From Maribacter forsetii DSM 18668 (GTDB lineage Bacteria > Bacteroidota > Bacteroidia > Flavobacteriales > Flavobacteriaceae): a DNA stretch of 64,000 bases. How positions within the stretch are numbered: position 1 is the first letter of the stretch; the number at the start of each line of letters is the position of its first letter. The stretch spans positions 1,178,001 to 1,242,000 of the forward strand of contig NZ_JQLH01000001.1 of assembly GCF_000744105.1 (NCBI RefSeq). The letters run 5' to 3'. Positions 16,899 to 25,152 of the stretch are shown in pieces. The translations under genes were made by a program, and so were the position numbers. The notes under the pieces are model-generated. The model saw nothing but the letters and a program-made list of their open reading frames with translations, was not told the origin of the DNA and did not search any database.

Positions 16899-18653
16899 AT
16901 GTACAACAAACATATATTTACGCTTATAATTTTAACGCTTGGCTTTCAAGTTGTTTTTGCTCAAGAAGAAGAGGAAAAAGATTTGGGCACGGAGACCGTA
17001 ACGGTAACTAAAGCATATACGCCAACCGTTTCAGATGCTTTTAAGATTAAGTCGGTTCCGAATATGAACGACTCTATTGTCTTACAGAAAAAGCCTATTA
17101 ATTATAGTATTTTTTCTGTTCCCGTAGCATCTACGTTTACACCTAATAAGGGTACGGCATCTAAAGTTGAAAGATTGCCACCACCGGTACTATATAATTC
17201 GTATGCCTCTTTAGGTGCGGGATTGTATGGTAATGTGTTGGGTGAATTTTATACCAGTAGAACCATTAATAGGGATGAGAATTTTGATATTGGCTTCAAT
17301 CACTTATCTTCTCGTGGCGGTATAGATGGTGTAGAATTGAGCGATACGTTCTATGATACCAAATTAGACGCATCATACGCAAAACGTGATCGCGATTTAG
17401 ATTGGGGTGCAGCAATTGGTTTGCAACATCAATTGTACAATTGGTACGGTATTGAGCCAGGAGTATTCAGTGAAACGGTTATTAATAGTATTGATGAACG
17501 TCAAAATTATTACATGGGCGAAGTAAGCGGACATATTAATGTGGAAGATGCTTATTTCAAAAGAGCGGATTTAAAATATCGCAGATTTTTTGATGCGGTA
17601 AGTTCTGGGGAAAACAGAGCAATTTTCAATACAGGGTTTGAATTTCCAGTAAATGAAGAGACCTTTAATGCTAAAGTAAACGTTGATTACGTTGGTGGTA
17701 CTTTTGAGAATGCCGATTTAAATAGTAGTACCAACGATGCAGGAATTTCTTATGGGAATTTACAAGTAGGTATCAATCCGTCTTTAACCATGTTACGTGA
17801 TGATCTTTCACTGAATTTGGGAGTGAATTTGGTATACGGCATGGACCTGGAGAATAGCGAAAGTAACTTTTATATCTACCCTGCAGTAACGGCATCTTAC
17901 AGATTGCTTGATGAAACGGTGATTGCTTATGGGGGAGTGACAGGTGAATTAAAGCAGAACTCTTATTATGATTTAGTAGAGGGTAATCCGTTTGTTTCTC
18001 CAACATTAAATATTGCGCCTACAGATAGTCAGTACAATGCCTATGTTGGTTTTAAAGGTCAGTTGCTACCTAATTTAAGCTATAATGTAAAAGGGTCTTA
18101 TTCCGCTGAGAACAACAGACCGCTGTATACATTGAATCCTAGAAATGATTTTAGGTCAGATGACAAAGGGTACTATTATGGTAATTCATTTGGCTTGTTC
18201 TATGATGATATTAAAACCTTGGGAATTTTTGGGGAGTTGAATGTTGATGTCAACCGTAATTTTACCGCTGGTGTAAATGTTGAGGTGTATGATTACAATA
18301 CAGAAACTGGTAATCCGGCTTGGAACTTGCCGAATCTACAAGCGTCATTGTTTATGGATTATCAGATAGGGGAGAAGTGGTACGCAGGTGCTAACTTGTT
18401 CTATGTTGGTGAGCGAGATGATTTTTCATCATCGGTAGTACAAAATGTGCAGCCCAGTGATTTTCCTGCTACACTAATAACTTTAGATGGTTATTTTGAT
18501 GCTAACGCACATATTGGTTATAGATATACAGATCAGTGGTCTTTCTTTATAAAGGGAGCAAATCTTTCTAATAATGATTACCAACGCTGGGCTAATTTTC
18601 AAGTTCAGGGAATTCAGATTTTGGGAGGAGCAACTTATAAGTTCGACTTCTAA
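16899..18653 (+). CDS. Outer-membrane beta-barrel protein, TonB-receptor-like without plug domain
   Basis: 584 residues with a signal peptide (ending VVFAQ at about 22), an acidic EEEEKD stretch, then TVTVTKAYTPTVSDAF, which resembles a TonB box plus the start of a plug, but a full plug domain is absent. The rest shows alternating beta strands with frequent Y/F/D/N, and the C-terminus ends in YKFDF, a barrel terminal strand ending in an aromatic residue. It is the second gene of an operon with the TPR protein. Homologs are often annotated as TonB-dependent receptors; a structural partner role is equally possible. Confidence 0.7.
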   Translation: MYNKHIFTLIILTLGFQVVFAQEEEEKDLGTETVTVTKAYTPTVSDAFKIKSVPNMNDSIVLQKKPINYSIFSVPVASTFTPNKGTASKVERLPPPVLYNSYASLGAGLYGNVLGEFYTSRTINRDENFDIGFNHLSSRGGIDGVELSDTFYDTKLDASYAKRDRDLDWGAAIGLQHQLYNWYGIEPGVFSETVINSIDERQNYYMGEVSGHINVEDAYFKRADLKYRRFFDAVSSGENRAIFNTGFEFPVNEETFNAKVNVDYVGGTFENADLNSSTNDAGISYGNLQVGINPSLTMLRDDLSLNLGVNLVYGMDLENSESNFYIYPAVTASYRLLDETVIAYGGVTGELKQNSYYDLVEGNPFVSPTLNIAPTDSQYNAYVGFKGQLLPNLSYNVKGSYSAENNRPLYTLNPRNDFRSDDKGYYYGNSFGLFYDDIKTLGIFGELNVDVNRNFTAGVNVEVYDYNTETGNPAWNLPNLQASLFMDYQIGEKWYAGANLFYVGERDDFSSSVVQNVQPSDFPATLITLDGYFDANAHIGYRYTDQWSFFIKGANLSNNDYQRWANFQVQGIQILGGATYKFDF

Positions 18654-18677
18654 AAAATATCTTTTATAATTTTATTT

Positions 18678-18717
18678 ACACCTAAGTGTCAGAAGTGTCT
18701 GGTTCTTAGGTGTTTTT
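18678..18717 (+). terminator. Terminator of the TPR / barrel operon
   Basis: ACACCTAAG (18678-18686) pairs with CTTAGGTGT (18705-18713) around an 18-base loop and is followed by TTTT. Confidence 0.65.
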
Positions 18718-18809
18718 GGTTTTAATATATATTTAACAAATGAAAGCAAACCCTCTTTAAGTCTCTTCGTAAGTATTGGTGGTTCAACTAATAAAACCTA
18801 AAATACAAT

Positions 18810-20822
18810 ATGAAAAAATCTATAATTTATTTAGCAATTTTTGCAGGCGCTTTATTTATGGCCTCTTGCAGTGACGATGATGATGCTATAGTCGATGTTA
18901 CACCAGATGTAACCTGTGACGACGGTATTATGAACGGAGACGAAACCGGTATTGACTGTGGTGGTTCCTTTTGTGAGCCATGCGGTGATGGTATGACGGT
19001 TTTAGGTCGTAGAACAGACCTTTTCGTAACCAATAACGATAACGGAAATATTTCAAGATATAGTGTAACCGGAGATTCTTTGGTCACATTCATGACAACA
19101 ACGACTGCTGCCGAAGGTATTTATTATGATGCTACTGCAGATGTAGTTTTTCAAGCATCTAGAAGTGCTTTGCAATTAGAAGCTTTTACAGATGTAAGCA
19201 CTATGATGGATGGTGACGCAGTTGCCCCTGCTTATGCAAGTGGTGCAGACTTGGAGAGTCCAAGGGAATTAGCGGTTAACGGATCTTCTTTCGTAGTTGC
19301 CGATAATGGTGCCAACAAGTTCTTTGTGTATGAAAATACAGGAAGCGGATTTTCCTTAACTAGTACTGTTGAGGTACCTTTCCCAGTTTGGGGTATCACT
19401 TTTAAAGGTGATGATTTATATGCCGTTGTTGATACGACGGGAGATTTAGCGGTGTATTATGATTTTCTTACTAACGCTACCAATGGGGTTTTAAATCCTT
19501 CGAAAAGAGTAACAATCGAAGGTATTGTAAGAACACACGGTATTACTTATGATGGTACAGATGATGTAATGGTGTTGACCGATATTGGTGATGCTACAGA
19601 TGCAAATACAGATGGTGGTTTTCACGTAATATCTGATTTCTCTTCTAAATTCGATGCCTTGTCTGATGGTGAATTATTACCAATAGGTATGCAAGTGCGT
19701 GTTGCAGGTTCTTCAACATTAATGGGTAACCCAATTGATGTTGCCTATGATTCTGAAACCGATGCCGTTTATGTTTCTGAAATTGGAAATGGTAAAGTAT
19801 TAGGATTTACTTCTATAGGTTCTGGTGGAGATTTGTCTCCGTCTTTCAATAAAGATTTAGCAATGGCTTCATCAATTCAATTTAGTAGCGATGAAACTGA
19901 CGGAAATACGGGAGATTCTAGTGAAGCTAGAGCAACAAGATTATATGCTACAAGTACGGCTGACGGAAATGTAAGTGTATATGATGGTTCTGGTATGTTG
20001 ACAAAAACAGTAGCTACAGGTTCTGATGCTACAGAAGGTATTTACTATGACGCGTTTAACGATGCTATTGTTCAGGCTTCAAGATCTGGCTTGGCTTTAG
20101 AGGCTTATGGTAGTTTCAATGCGGTTACGAATTTAGCAAATATTACAGCAGATTTTTCAGGTAGTGCAGAATTGGCTAGTCCAAGGGAGATTGCTGTTTT
20201 TGGAAATAAAGTAGTTGTTTCCAGTAACTCAGAAAACAAATTTTATGTTTATGAGTATGACGGTTCTAGCTTTAGTCTATTGAATACGTTTGATGCCGGT
20301 TTTGATACTTGGGGTATCACATTTATGGGGAACACTTTGTTGGCCGTTGTTGATGCTACGAGCGATTTAGCAGTATACGATAATTTCTTGACCGACTTTT
20401 CTGCGGATGGTGCAATTACTCCGACCAAAAGAATTACGGTTGACGGTATTGTAAGAACACATGGTATAGATTACAGTGAGGCTGATGATGTCTTGGTAAT
20501 GACAGATATAGGTGATGCTACGGATGCAAATACAGATGGCGGATTTCAAGTAACTCAAGATTTTGCGGCAAAATTAGCAGCTGTGGATAATGGCGGAACA
20601 TTGGCACTTTCTGATCAAACAAGAGTTGCTGGTTCTATGACAGAAATGGGTAACCCTATTGATGTTGCTTATGACCATAAAACAAAAACAGTATTTATTG
20701 CAGAGATTGGTAATGGTAAGGTACTTGCCTTTTCAGATGCATTAAATGCTAGTGGTAATGTTGCACCAGCTATTAGTAATGACTTATCGTCTGCTGCATC
20801 TATTTACTTATATAACAATTAA
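18810..20822 (+). CDS. Lipoprotein with tandemly duplicated beta-propeller-like domain
   Basis: 670 residues. Lipoprotein signal (lipobox MASC, Cys20 followed by SDDDD), a Cys-rich linker CDDGIMNGDETGIDCGG...CEPC (residues ~36-58) of a kind common in Bacteroidota surface proteins, then two copies of a ~290-residue repeat (about 68-360 and 373-668). Each copy contains EGIYYDA, QASRS, LxSPRE, WGITF, AVVD.T.DLAVY, VRTHGI, DIGDATDANTDGGF and GNPIDVAYD..T, a blade pattern like NHL or lactonase propellers. The acidic residues after the lipid Cys suggest surface export. Ligand or enzyme activity unknown. A terminator follows at 20858. Confidence 0.75.
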   Translation: MKKSIIYLAIFAGALFMASCSDDDDAIVDVTPDVTCDDGIMNGDETGIDCGGSFCEPCGDGMTVLGRRTDLFVTNNDNGNISRYSVTGDSLVTFMTTTTAAEGIYYDATADVVFQASRSALQLEAFTDVSTMMDGDAVAPAYASGADLESPRELAVNGSSFVVADNGANKFFVYENTGSGFSLTSTVEVPFPVWGITFKGDDLYAVVDTTGDLAVYYDFLTNATNGVLNPSKRVTIEGIVRTHGITYDGTDDVMVLTDIGDATDANTDGGFHVISDFSSKFDALSDGELLPIGMQVRVAGSSTLMGNPIDVAYDSETDAVYVSEIGNGKVLGFTSIGSGGDLSPSFNKDLAMASSIQFSSDETDGNTGDSSEARATRLYATSTADGNVSVYDGSGMLTKTVATGSDATEGIYYDAFNDAIVQASRSGLALEAYGSFNAVTNLANITADFSGSAELASPREIAVFGNKVVVSSNSENKFYVYEYDGSSFSLLNTFDAGFDTWGITFMGNTLLAVVDATSDLAVYDNFLTDFSADGAITPTKRITVDGIVRTHGIDYSEADDVLVMTDIGDATDANTDGGFQVTQDFAAKLAAVDNGGTLALSDQTRVAGSMTEMGNPIDVAYDHKTKTVFIAEIGNGKVLAFSDALNASGNVAPAISNDLSSAASIYLYNN

Positions 20823-20857
20823 GAGTTAAAGTAAGGTTTGGTTTTTTATTGTTAGTA

Positions 20858-20892
20858 AGGCCCTTCTTTTGAGATGAGAAGGGCTTTTTTTG
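20858..20892 (+). terminator. Rho-independent terminator
   Basis: GCCCTTCT / AGAAGGGC stem with a 9-base loop followed by seven T's, downstream of the propeller lipoprotein gene. Confidence 0.85.
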
Positions 20893-20959
20893 TGCCCTAG
20901 ATTTGGCAATATCACTATATTTTATCTTTTCTGTATTTTAGGGAATCTATTTGAAATGC

Positions 20960-22066
20960 ATGCACCTTAAAAGACGACATTCTTATTTTTTGCTATTGGT
21001 TGCGCTGTGTATGCCATTTTTTTTGACTTGTCAGAATTTAGTATTGAATCCTAGTTTTGAAAACTATAGAAATTGCCCCGTTACTTTGGGTAATCTAGAA
21101 AAGGATGTGGTAGATTGGAATATGCCCACTTTGGGGTCTACGGATTATTTTAATGGATGTAGCACGGCCATGGGAACCCCTGAAAATTTTAACGGAAAGC
21201 AACCCGCTAATTTTGGCGTAGGTTATGTGGGGTTTTACATGTATGCCCCAAACGATTATAGAGAATATATTCAGGCAAAATTAAGCACGACTTTAAAGCA
21301 AGGAGAACGTTATACGATTTCTTTTTATGTGAGTTTGGCTGAGCGGTCAGATTTTGCGGTGAAGGAATTTGGCATCCGGTTTACAGAGTTTCCTGTTGAG
21401 GTGGAGACGAGCAAAGTCTTATCAGGAATGCATTTTTCTAAATTACAAGGCGATGCATCCGCAGCATTAGAAATATCCTATTCCAAATATTATTCCGATG
21501 AAATAAAATGGGTGAAATTGACGACGGAGTTTGAAGCCACAGGCACAGAAAATTATATGATCATCGGCAACTTCAAAAACAATAAACGCACTCAGAAATA
21601 TCAGACCAAAAGAAAAATTACCAAAGGTTCATACTACTATCTAGATATGGTTTCTGTGAGTAATGTGAAATCGAAACTTCAAAATACTGCTGTCATCCAA
21701 AAAAGGGAATATGTGTTAGATAGCATTCATGTATTTAAAGATGTTTATTTCAATTCTAATAAGGCTGATATTAGAGGAAATCATCAGCAAGAAATGGAAT
21801 CCTTACTTTCATATTTAATGATAAATCCGTCTATAAAAATCCAAATATTAGGACATACAGATGATGTAGGTTCTAATCCTTTTAATCAAAAATTGTCCGT
21901 AAGACGATCAAAAGAAGTAGTAAAATATTTGACAAAAAACGGTATTCAAAAAAATAGAATTTCATCACAAGGGTTTGGTAGTTCAAAACCCATAGCTACT
22001 AATAACACAGAAGCCGGAAGATTTCTCAACCGGCGTGTAGAATTTGTGTTGAGCAAACCAGATTAG
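20960..22066 (+). CDS. OmpA-family outer-membrane protein with N-terminal beta-sandwich-like domain
   Basis: 368 residues from the ATG at 20960; the TTG three codons earlier is a less likely start. Signal peptide (LLLVALCMPFFLTC; the Cys could be a lipobox), then NLVLNPSFENY, the typical opening of a carbohydrate-binding-like beta-sandwich in Bacteroidota, to about residue 230. The C-terminal ~110 residues are an OmpA-like peptidoglycan-binding domain: YFNSNKADIR, ILGHTDDVGS, N..LS..RS..V, GFGSSKPIA and NRRVEFVL. It should anchor the outer membrane to the cell wall. Its stop overlaps the end of the convergent NIPSNAP gene by four bases. Confidence 0.82.
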   Translation: MHLKRRHSYFLLLVALCMPFFLTCQNLVLNPSFENYRNCPVTLGNLEKDVVDWNMPTLGSTDYFNGCSTAMGTPENFNGKQPANFGVGYVGFYMYAPNDYREYIQAKLSTTLKQGERYTISFYVSLAERSDFAVKEFGIRFTEFPVEVETSKVLSGMHFSKLQGDASAALEISYSKYYSDEIKWVKLTTEFEATGTENYMIIGNFKNNKRTQKYQTKRKITKGSYYYLDMVSVSNVKSKLQNTAVIQKREYVLDSIHVFKDVYFNSNKADIRGNHQQEMESLLSYLMINPSIKIQILGHTDDVGSNPFNQKLSVRRSKEVVKYLTKNGIQKNRISSQGFGSSKPIATNNTEAGRFLNRRVEFVLSKPD

Positions 22067-22845
22067 TAGTCTGAATACTCCGTTGGGTACAATAGGTAAA
22101 TATCTGCATGGCTTACCGTGTTTTGATATTTATCTATCACAGAAATTTCCTTCCATTTATCAGACGTTCCAAAATCTTTCCAAAGGGCATCCCTTTTTTC
22201 CATGTTCGTAAACGTGGTCATATACATAAGGTTGGGCATTTTATCACCGGATATTACATCGGCATAGAAAACGGCATTAAACCCTAGGTTTTCAAAAAGC
22301 TCCACTTCACCACCTTCGTTGAACATATCTACTTTTCTGCGGTACATGGCTTCGGTTGGTCCTTCATAGCTTCTTAACTCATAAACCCTATCTGCTCGTG
22401 TACCTTCAACTTCACTGGGTTTCATTTTTGGCATATCTGGGAAGGCACGTAGCAATACAGAACTAATTCTTTCATATGGCTTTTTGTCATGTGTGGCATG
22501 TATATAATCTGCCCCAGTGGAAAGGTGCGTTTTATCTACCGCTAACATTTCTTCTAGGTTCTCAAAAGTTGCAAGAGATTGAAAGGGTATTAGTACATAT
22601 ATTTTATCGCTGACTTTAAATTTATCTGGCCGCAACTTAAAAACGCCTATATTTTCAATACCCACTCTTTTTAATGCAGGTAGGTATGCATTTCTTAAAT
22701 AATCATCTACCATGTTCTCTTGGGTTTCATTTTTTATGGTATATGTTTTTAGTTCATAGTATTCTTTTTCTTGAGCAAGGCTTGAAAAAGAGGTAATTGC
22801 CGTTAGTAAAAGTAGTAATAGAGGTAAGGGAAATTTATGTTTCAT
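22063..22845 (-). CDS. Secreted NIPSNAP family protein
   Basis: 260 residues with a signal peptide (cleavage near SLAQ at 25) and two NIPSNAP-type ferredoxin-like domains: YYELKTYTIKNETQ (about 29-125) and VYELRSYEGPTEAMYRRKVDMFNEGGEVELFENLGF (about 150-255). NIPSNAP domains are dimeric alpha-beta barrels related to the Dabb/ABM superfamily; the bacterial secreted members have no proven function. Single-gene transcription unit, convergent with the OmpA gene. Confidence 0.82.
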   Translation of the reverse strand: MKHKFPLPLLLLLLTAITSFSSLAQEKEYYELKTYTIKNETQENMVDDYLRNAYLPALKRVGIENIGVFKLRPDKFKVSDKIYVLIPFQSLATFENLEEMLAVDKTHLSTGADYIHATHDKKPYERISSVLLRAFPDMPKMKPSEVEGTRADRVYELRSYEGPTEAMYRRKVDMFNEGGEVELFENLGFNAVFYADVISGDKMPNLMYMTTFTNMEKRDALWKDFGTSDKWKEISVIDKYQNTVSHADIYLLYPTEYSDY

Positions 22846-22904
22846 GAAATCTGAATTTGTTTTTAGATTAACAAGTTAATAATAAATTGAGTGAAGGCTA
22901 TGGT

Positions 22905-22912
22905 GTACTTTT
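22905..22912 (+). promoter_or_regulatory. Bacteroidota -7 element for the MFS gene
   Basis: TACTTTTG matches TANNTTTG and lies 17 bases before the ATG at 22930. A TTG at 22886-22888 is a possible but short-spaced -33 element. Confidence 0.5.
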
Positions 22913-22929
22913 GTAGAAGCACAATTACT

Positions 22930-24234
22930 ATGGCGAATTTTCTTCAAAAACCACTTATTGATCCAGCTAAAAGTCCCATTTTCTATGGCTACGTTATTCT
23001 TGTTATCGGTACCATTGGTATTTATTGCAGTATTCCAGGACAGACAATTGGTGTGTCTGTTTTTACAGATCCGGTGAAAGATGCCTTAGGATTGTCACGT
23101 AACCAATTCAGTAACGCCTATATGATCGGTACCATTGTCAGTTCTTTGGTTATTGGTAGGGCAGGCGTTTGGTTTGATACATATGGAGCGCGGTATGTTG
23201 CATTTTTTGCAGCCATCTCTTTAGGGCTAACCTTATTTTTGTGTTCATGGTCTGCAATTATGAGTTCGTATATTAAAGAACTTCTGTCAATAGATACATG
23301 GGTGATACCATTCATTTTAATGACGGTGTTATTCTTTATGCTGCGTTTTGCGGGACAGGGCGTTTTGACTATGGCATCTAGAAATGTCATTATGATCTGG
23401 TTCGATAAGAATAGGGGTAAGGTCAATTCATTTAGCAGTGTGGCGCTTTCTTTTGGGTTTTCTTCTTCTCCACTTTGGGTAAATGCCCTAATTGAAGGGT
23501 ATGGCTGGGAAAATACTTGGCAGATTTTAGCGATAGGTTTACTGATCTTTAGTGTGTTTATTTACATCTTTTACAAAATATCGCCAGAGAAACATGGATT
23601 ATTACCAGATGGTGCTTCGGCTTTATCTTCAGAAGAGAAAGAGAAAAAAGTGTTACCTAAGCAGTTCACTCTAGAAGAAGCAAAGAAAGAGAGAGCGTTT
23701 TGGATGTATGGTCTTACACTTGCATTCAATTCCTTTTTTATTACCGGTCTTACCTTTCACGTGGTTTCAATTTTTACACACGAAGGTTTTGTAAAAGAAG
23801 ATGCCATAGCTATCTTTTTACCTGGGTCTGTTGTTGCCGTTACCGTTTCCACCATTTTCAACTTTTTGAGTGATTATCTGCCTTTAAAATTGTATTTGTA
23901 TTTAATGTTGTTAGGCGGATTTTTAGCTTCTCTCGGATTTTTGTTCTTACCAACTGTAGCGGGTGTACCTATGTTAATTGCAGGTTTTGGAATTCTTGGT
24001 GGATTCTTTGCCGTACTTAATGCAGTTGCCTGGCCCCGATTTTTTGGCAGGGCACATTTAGGAAGCATTACAGGAAAAATTATGAGTTTTTTAATTTTAG
24101 GCAGTGCCCTAGCGCCAAGTATTTTTAGTCTTTGCCTATCTACATTTGGGTCTTACCAAATGGTGGGGTATTTAGGGTTAGCATTTTTAGTGTTTCTGGC
24201 AATTGGTTCTATACAGGCGAATAATCCGCAATAA
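22930..24234 (+). CDS. MFS transporter (OFA/monocarboxylate-like)
   Basis: 434 residues from the ATG at 22930, with the hydrophobic pattern of 12 transmembrane helices and a charged cytoplasmic loop in the middle (SSEEKEKKVLPKQFTLEEAKKERAFW). The opening PIFYGYVILVIGTIGIYCSIPGQTIGVSVF and RNQFSNAYMIGT resemble the oxalate:formate antiporter / monocarboxylate branch. I preferred this start because the upstream ATG at 22891 would place the promoter element inside the gene. The substrate is unknown and no catabolic neighbour points to one. Confidence 0.8.
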   Translation: MANFLQKPLIDPAKSPIFYGYVILVIGTIGIYCSIPGQTIGVSVFTDPVKDALGLSRNQFSNAYMIGTIVSSLVIGRAGVWFDTYGARYVAFFAAISLGLTLFLCSWSAIMSSYIKELLSIDTWVIPFILMTVLFFMLRFAGQGVLTMASRNVIMIWFDKNRGKVNSFSSVALSFGFSSSPLWVNALIEGYGWENTWQILAIGLLIFSVFIYIFYKISPEKHGLLPDGASALSSEEKEKKVLPKQFTLEEAKKERAFWMYGLTLAFNSFFITGLTFHVVSIFTHEGFVKEDAIAIFLPGSVVAVTVSTIFNFLSDYLPLKLYLYLMLLGGFLASLGFLFLPTVAGVPMLIAGFGILGGFFAVLNAVAWPRFFGRAHLGSITGKIMSFLILGSALAPSIFSLCLSTFGSYQMVGYLGLAFLVFLAIGSIQANNPQ

Positions 24235-24313
24235 AAAAATCATTTTTAACTTTATCGCTTAACATGTTGCCGTTCAAGTATAAATCAATCTATCTTTACA
24301 TAAAACACTACAA

Positions 24314-25075
24314 ATGGATTTGAATTTAGCAGTATTAATAGATGGTGATAACATTCCGTCTGCCTATGTAAAGGAAATGATGGAGGAGATTGCTAAATAC
24401 GGTAACCCTACCATTAAACGTATTTATGGAGATTGGACCAACCCACGATTAGGGAAATGGAAAAATGTATTGCTTGAAAATGCTATTACGCCCATTCAAC
24501 AATATGGCTATACCCAAGGGAAAAATGCAACCGATTCTGCTATGATTATCGATGCTATGGATGTGCTATATTCTGGCAAGGTCAATGGTTTCTGCATTGT
24601 AAGTAGTGATAGTGATTTTACTCGCTTGGCGACCCGACTTAGAGAAGCAGGCATGCAAGTCTTTGGTATAGGAGAACGCAAAACGCCTAACCCGTTCATT
24701 GTAGCTTGTGATAAATTCATATACATAGAAATTTTAAAAGGTAGATCAGAAGAAGAAACGACTGATGCTGCAAATAAAACACCTGCAGAAAAGAATACGG
24801 TAGATAAGATTACGCCAAAGGCATTGCGTTTTATTTCAACGACTATTGATGATGTTGCTGATGATGATGGTTGGGCATTTTTAGGTGATGTTGGTAGCTT
24901 GTTACAAAAAAAGCAACCAAATTTCGATTCTCGTAATTACGGATTTCAAAAACTGACACCGCTCATCAATTCTATTCCGCATTTCGAAATTGAACGTAGA
25001 GAGGATTCTAAGGGGCGTAAAAAATTGATTTACGTAAAAATTAAGGAGAAGGCGAATTCTAAATCAAAGAAGTAA
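24314..25075 (+). CDS. NYN (PIN-like) nuclease domain protein with OST-HTH/LOTUS domain
   Basis: 253 residues. The N-terminal ~150 are a NYN domain with the acidic residues of PIN-like nucleases: LIDGDN at 8-13, D in NATDSAMIIDAMD and SSDSDF at 96-101. Residues ~165-245 form an OST-HTH/LOTUS domain (ITPKALRFISTTIDDV, WAFLGDVGSLLQKKQPNFDSRNYGFQKLTPLI), an RNA-binding winged helix, with a basic tail. NYN plus OST-HTH is the LabA/MARF1-like layout, and RNA is the expected target. No operon partners. Confidence 0.85.
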   Translation: MDLNLAVLIDGDNIPSAYVKEMMEEIAKYGNPTIKRIYGDWTNPRLGKWKNVLLENAITPIQQYGYTQGKNATDSAMIIDAMDVLYSGKVNGFCIVSSDSDFTRLATRLREAGMQVFGIGERKTPNPFIVACDKFIYIEILKGRSEEETTDAANKTPAEKNTVDKITPKALRFISTTIDDVADDDGWAFLGDVGSLLQKKQPNFDSRNYGFQKLTPLINSIPHFEIERREDSKGRKKLIYVKIKEKANSKSKK

Positions 25076-25118
25076 TTCCTTTTTTAAATTCAATAAAATA
25101 GAGGTTGATCAATCATAA

Positions 25119-25126
25119 TAGTTTTG
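25119..25126 (+). promoter_or_regulatory. Bacteroidota -7 element for the DUF885 gene
   Basis: TAGTTTTG matches TANNTTTG, 26 bases before the ATG at 25153. No clear -33 TTG at the usual distance. Confidence 0.45.
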
Positions 25127-25152
25127 TATTTTTCAGTACAAAATCTAATTCA

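Noticed and set aside
16899..18653. Classic TonB-dependent nutrient receptor with a SusD partner
   Set aside because: No SusD-like gene nearby and no complete plug domain; only a TonB-box-like stretch is visible.
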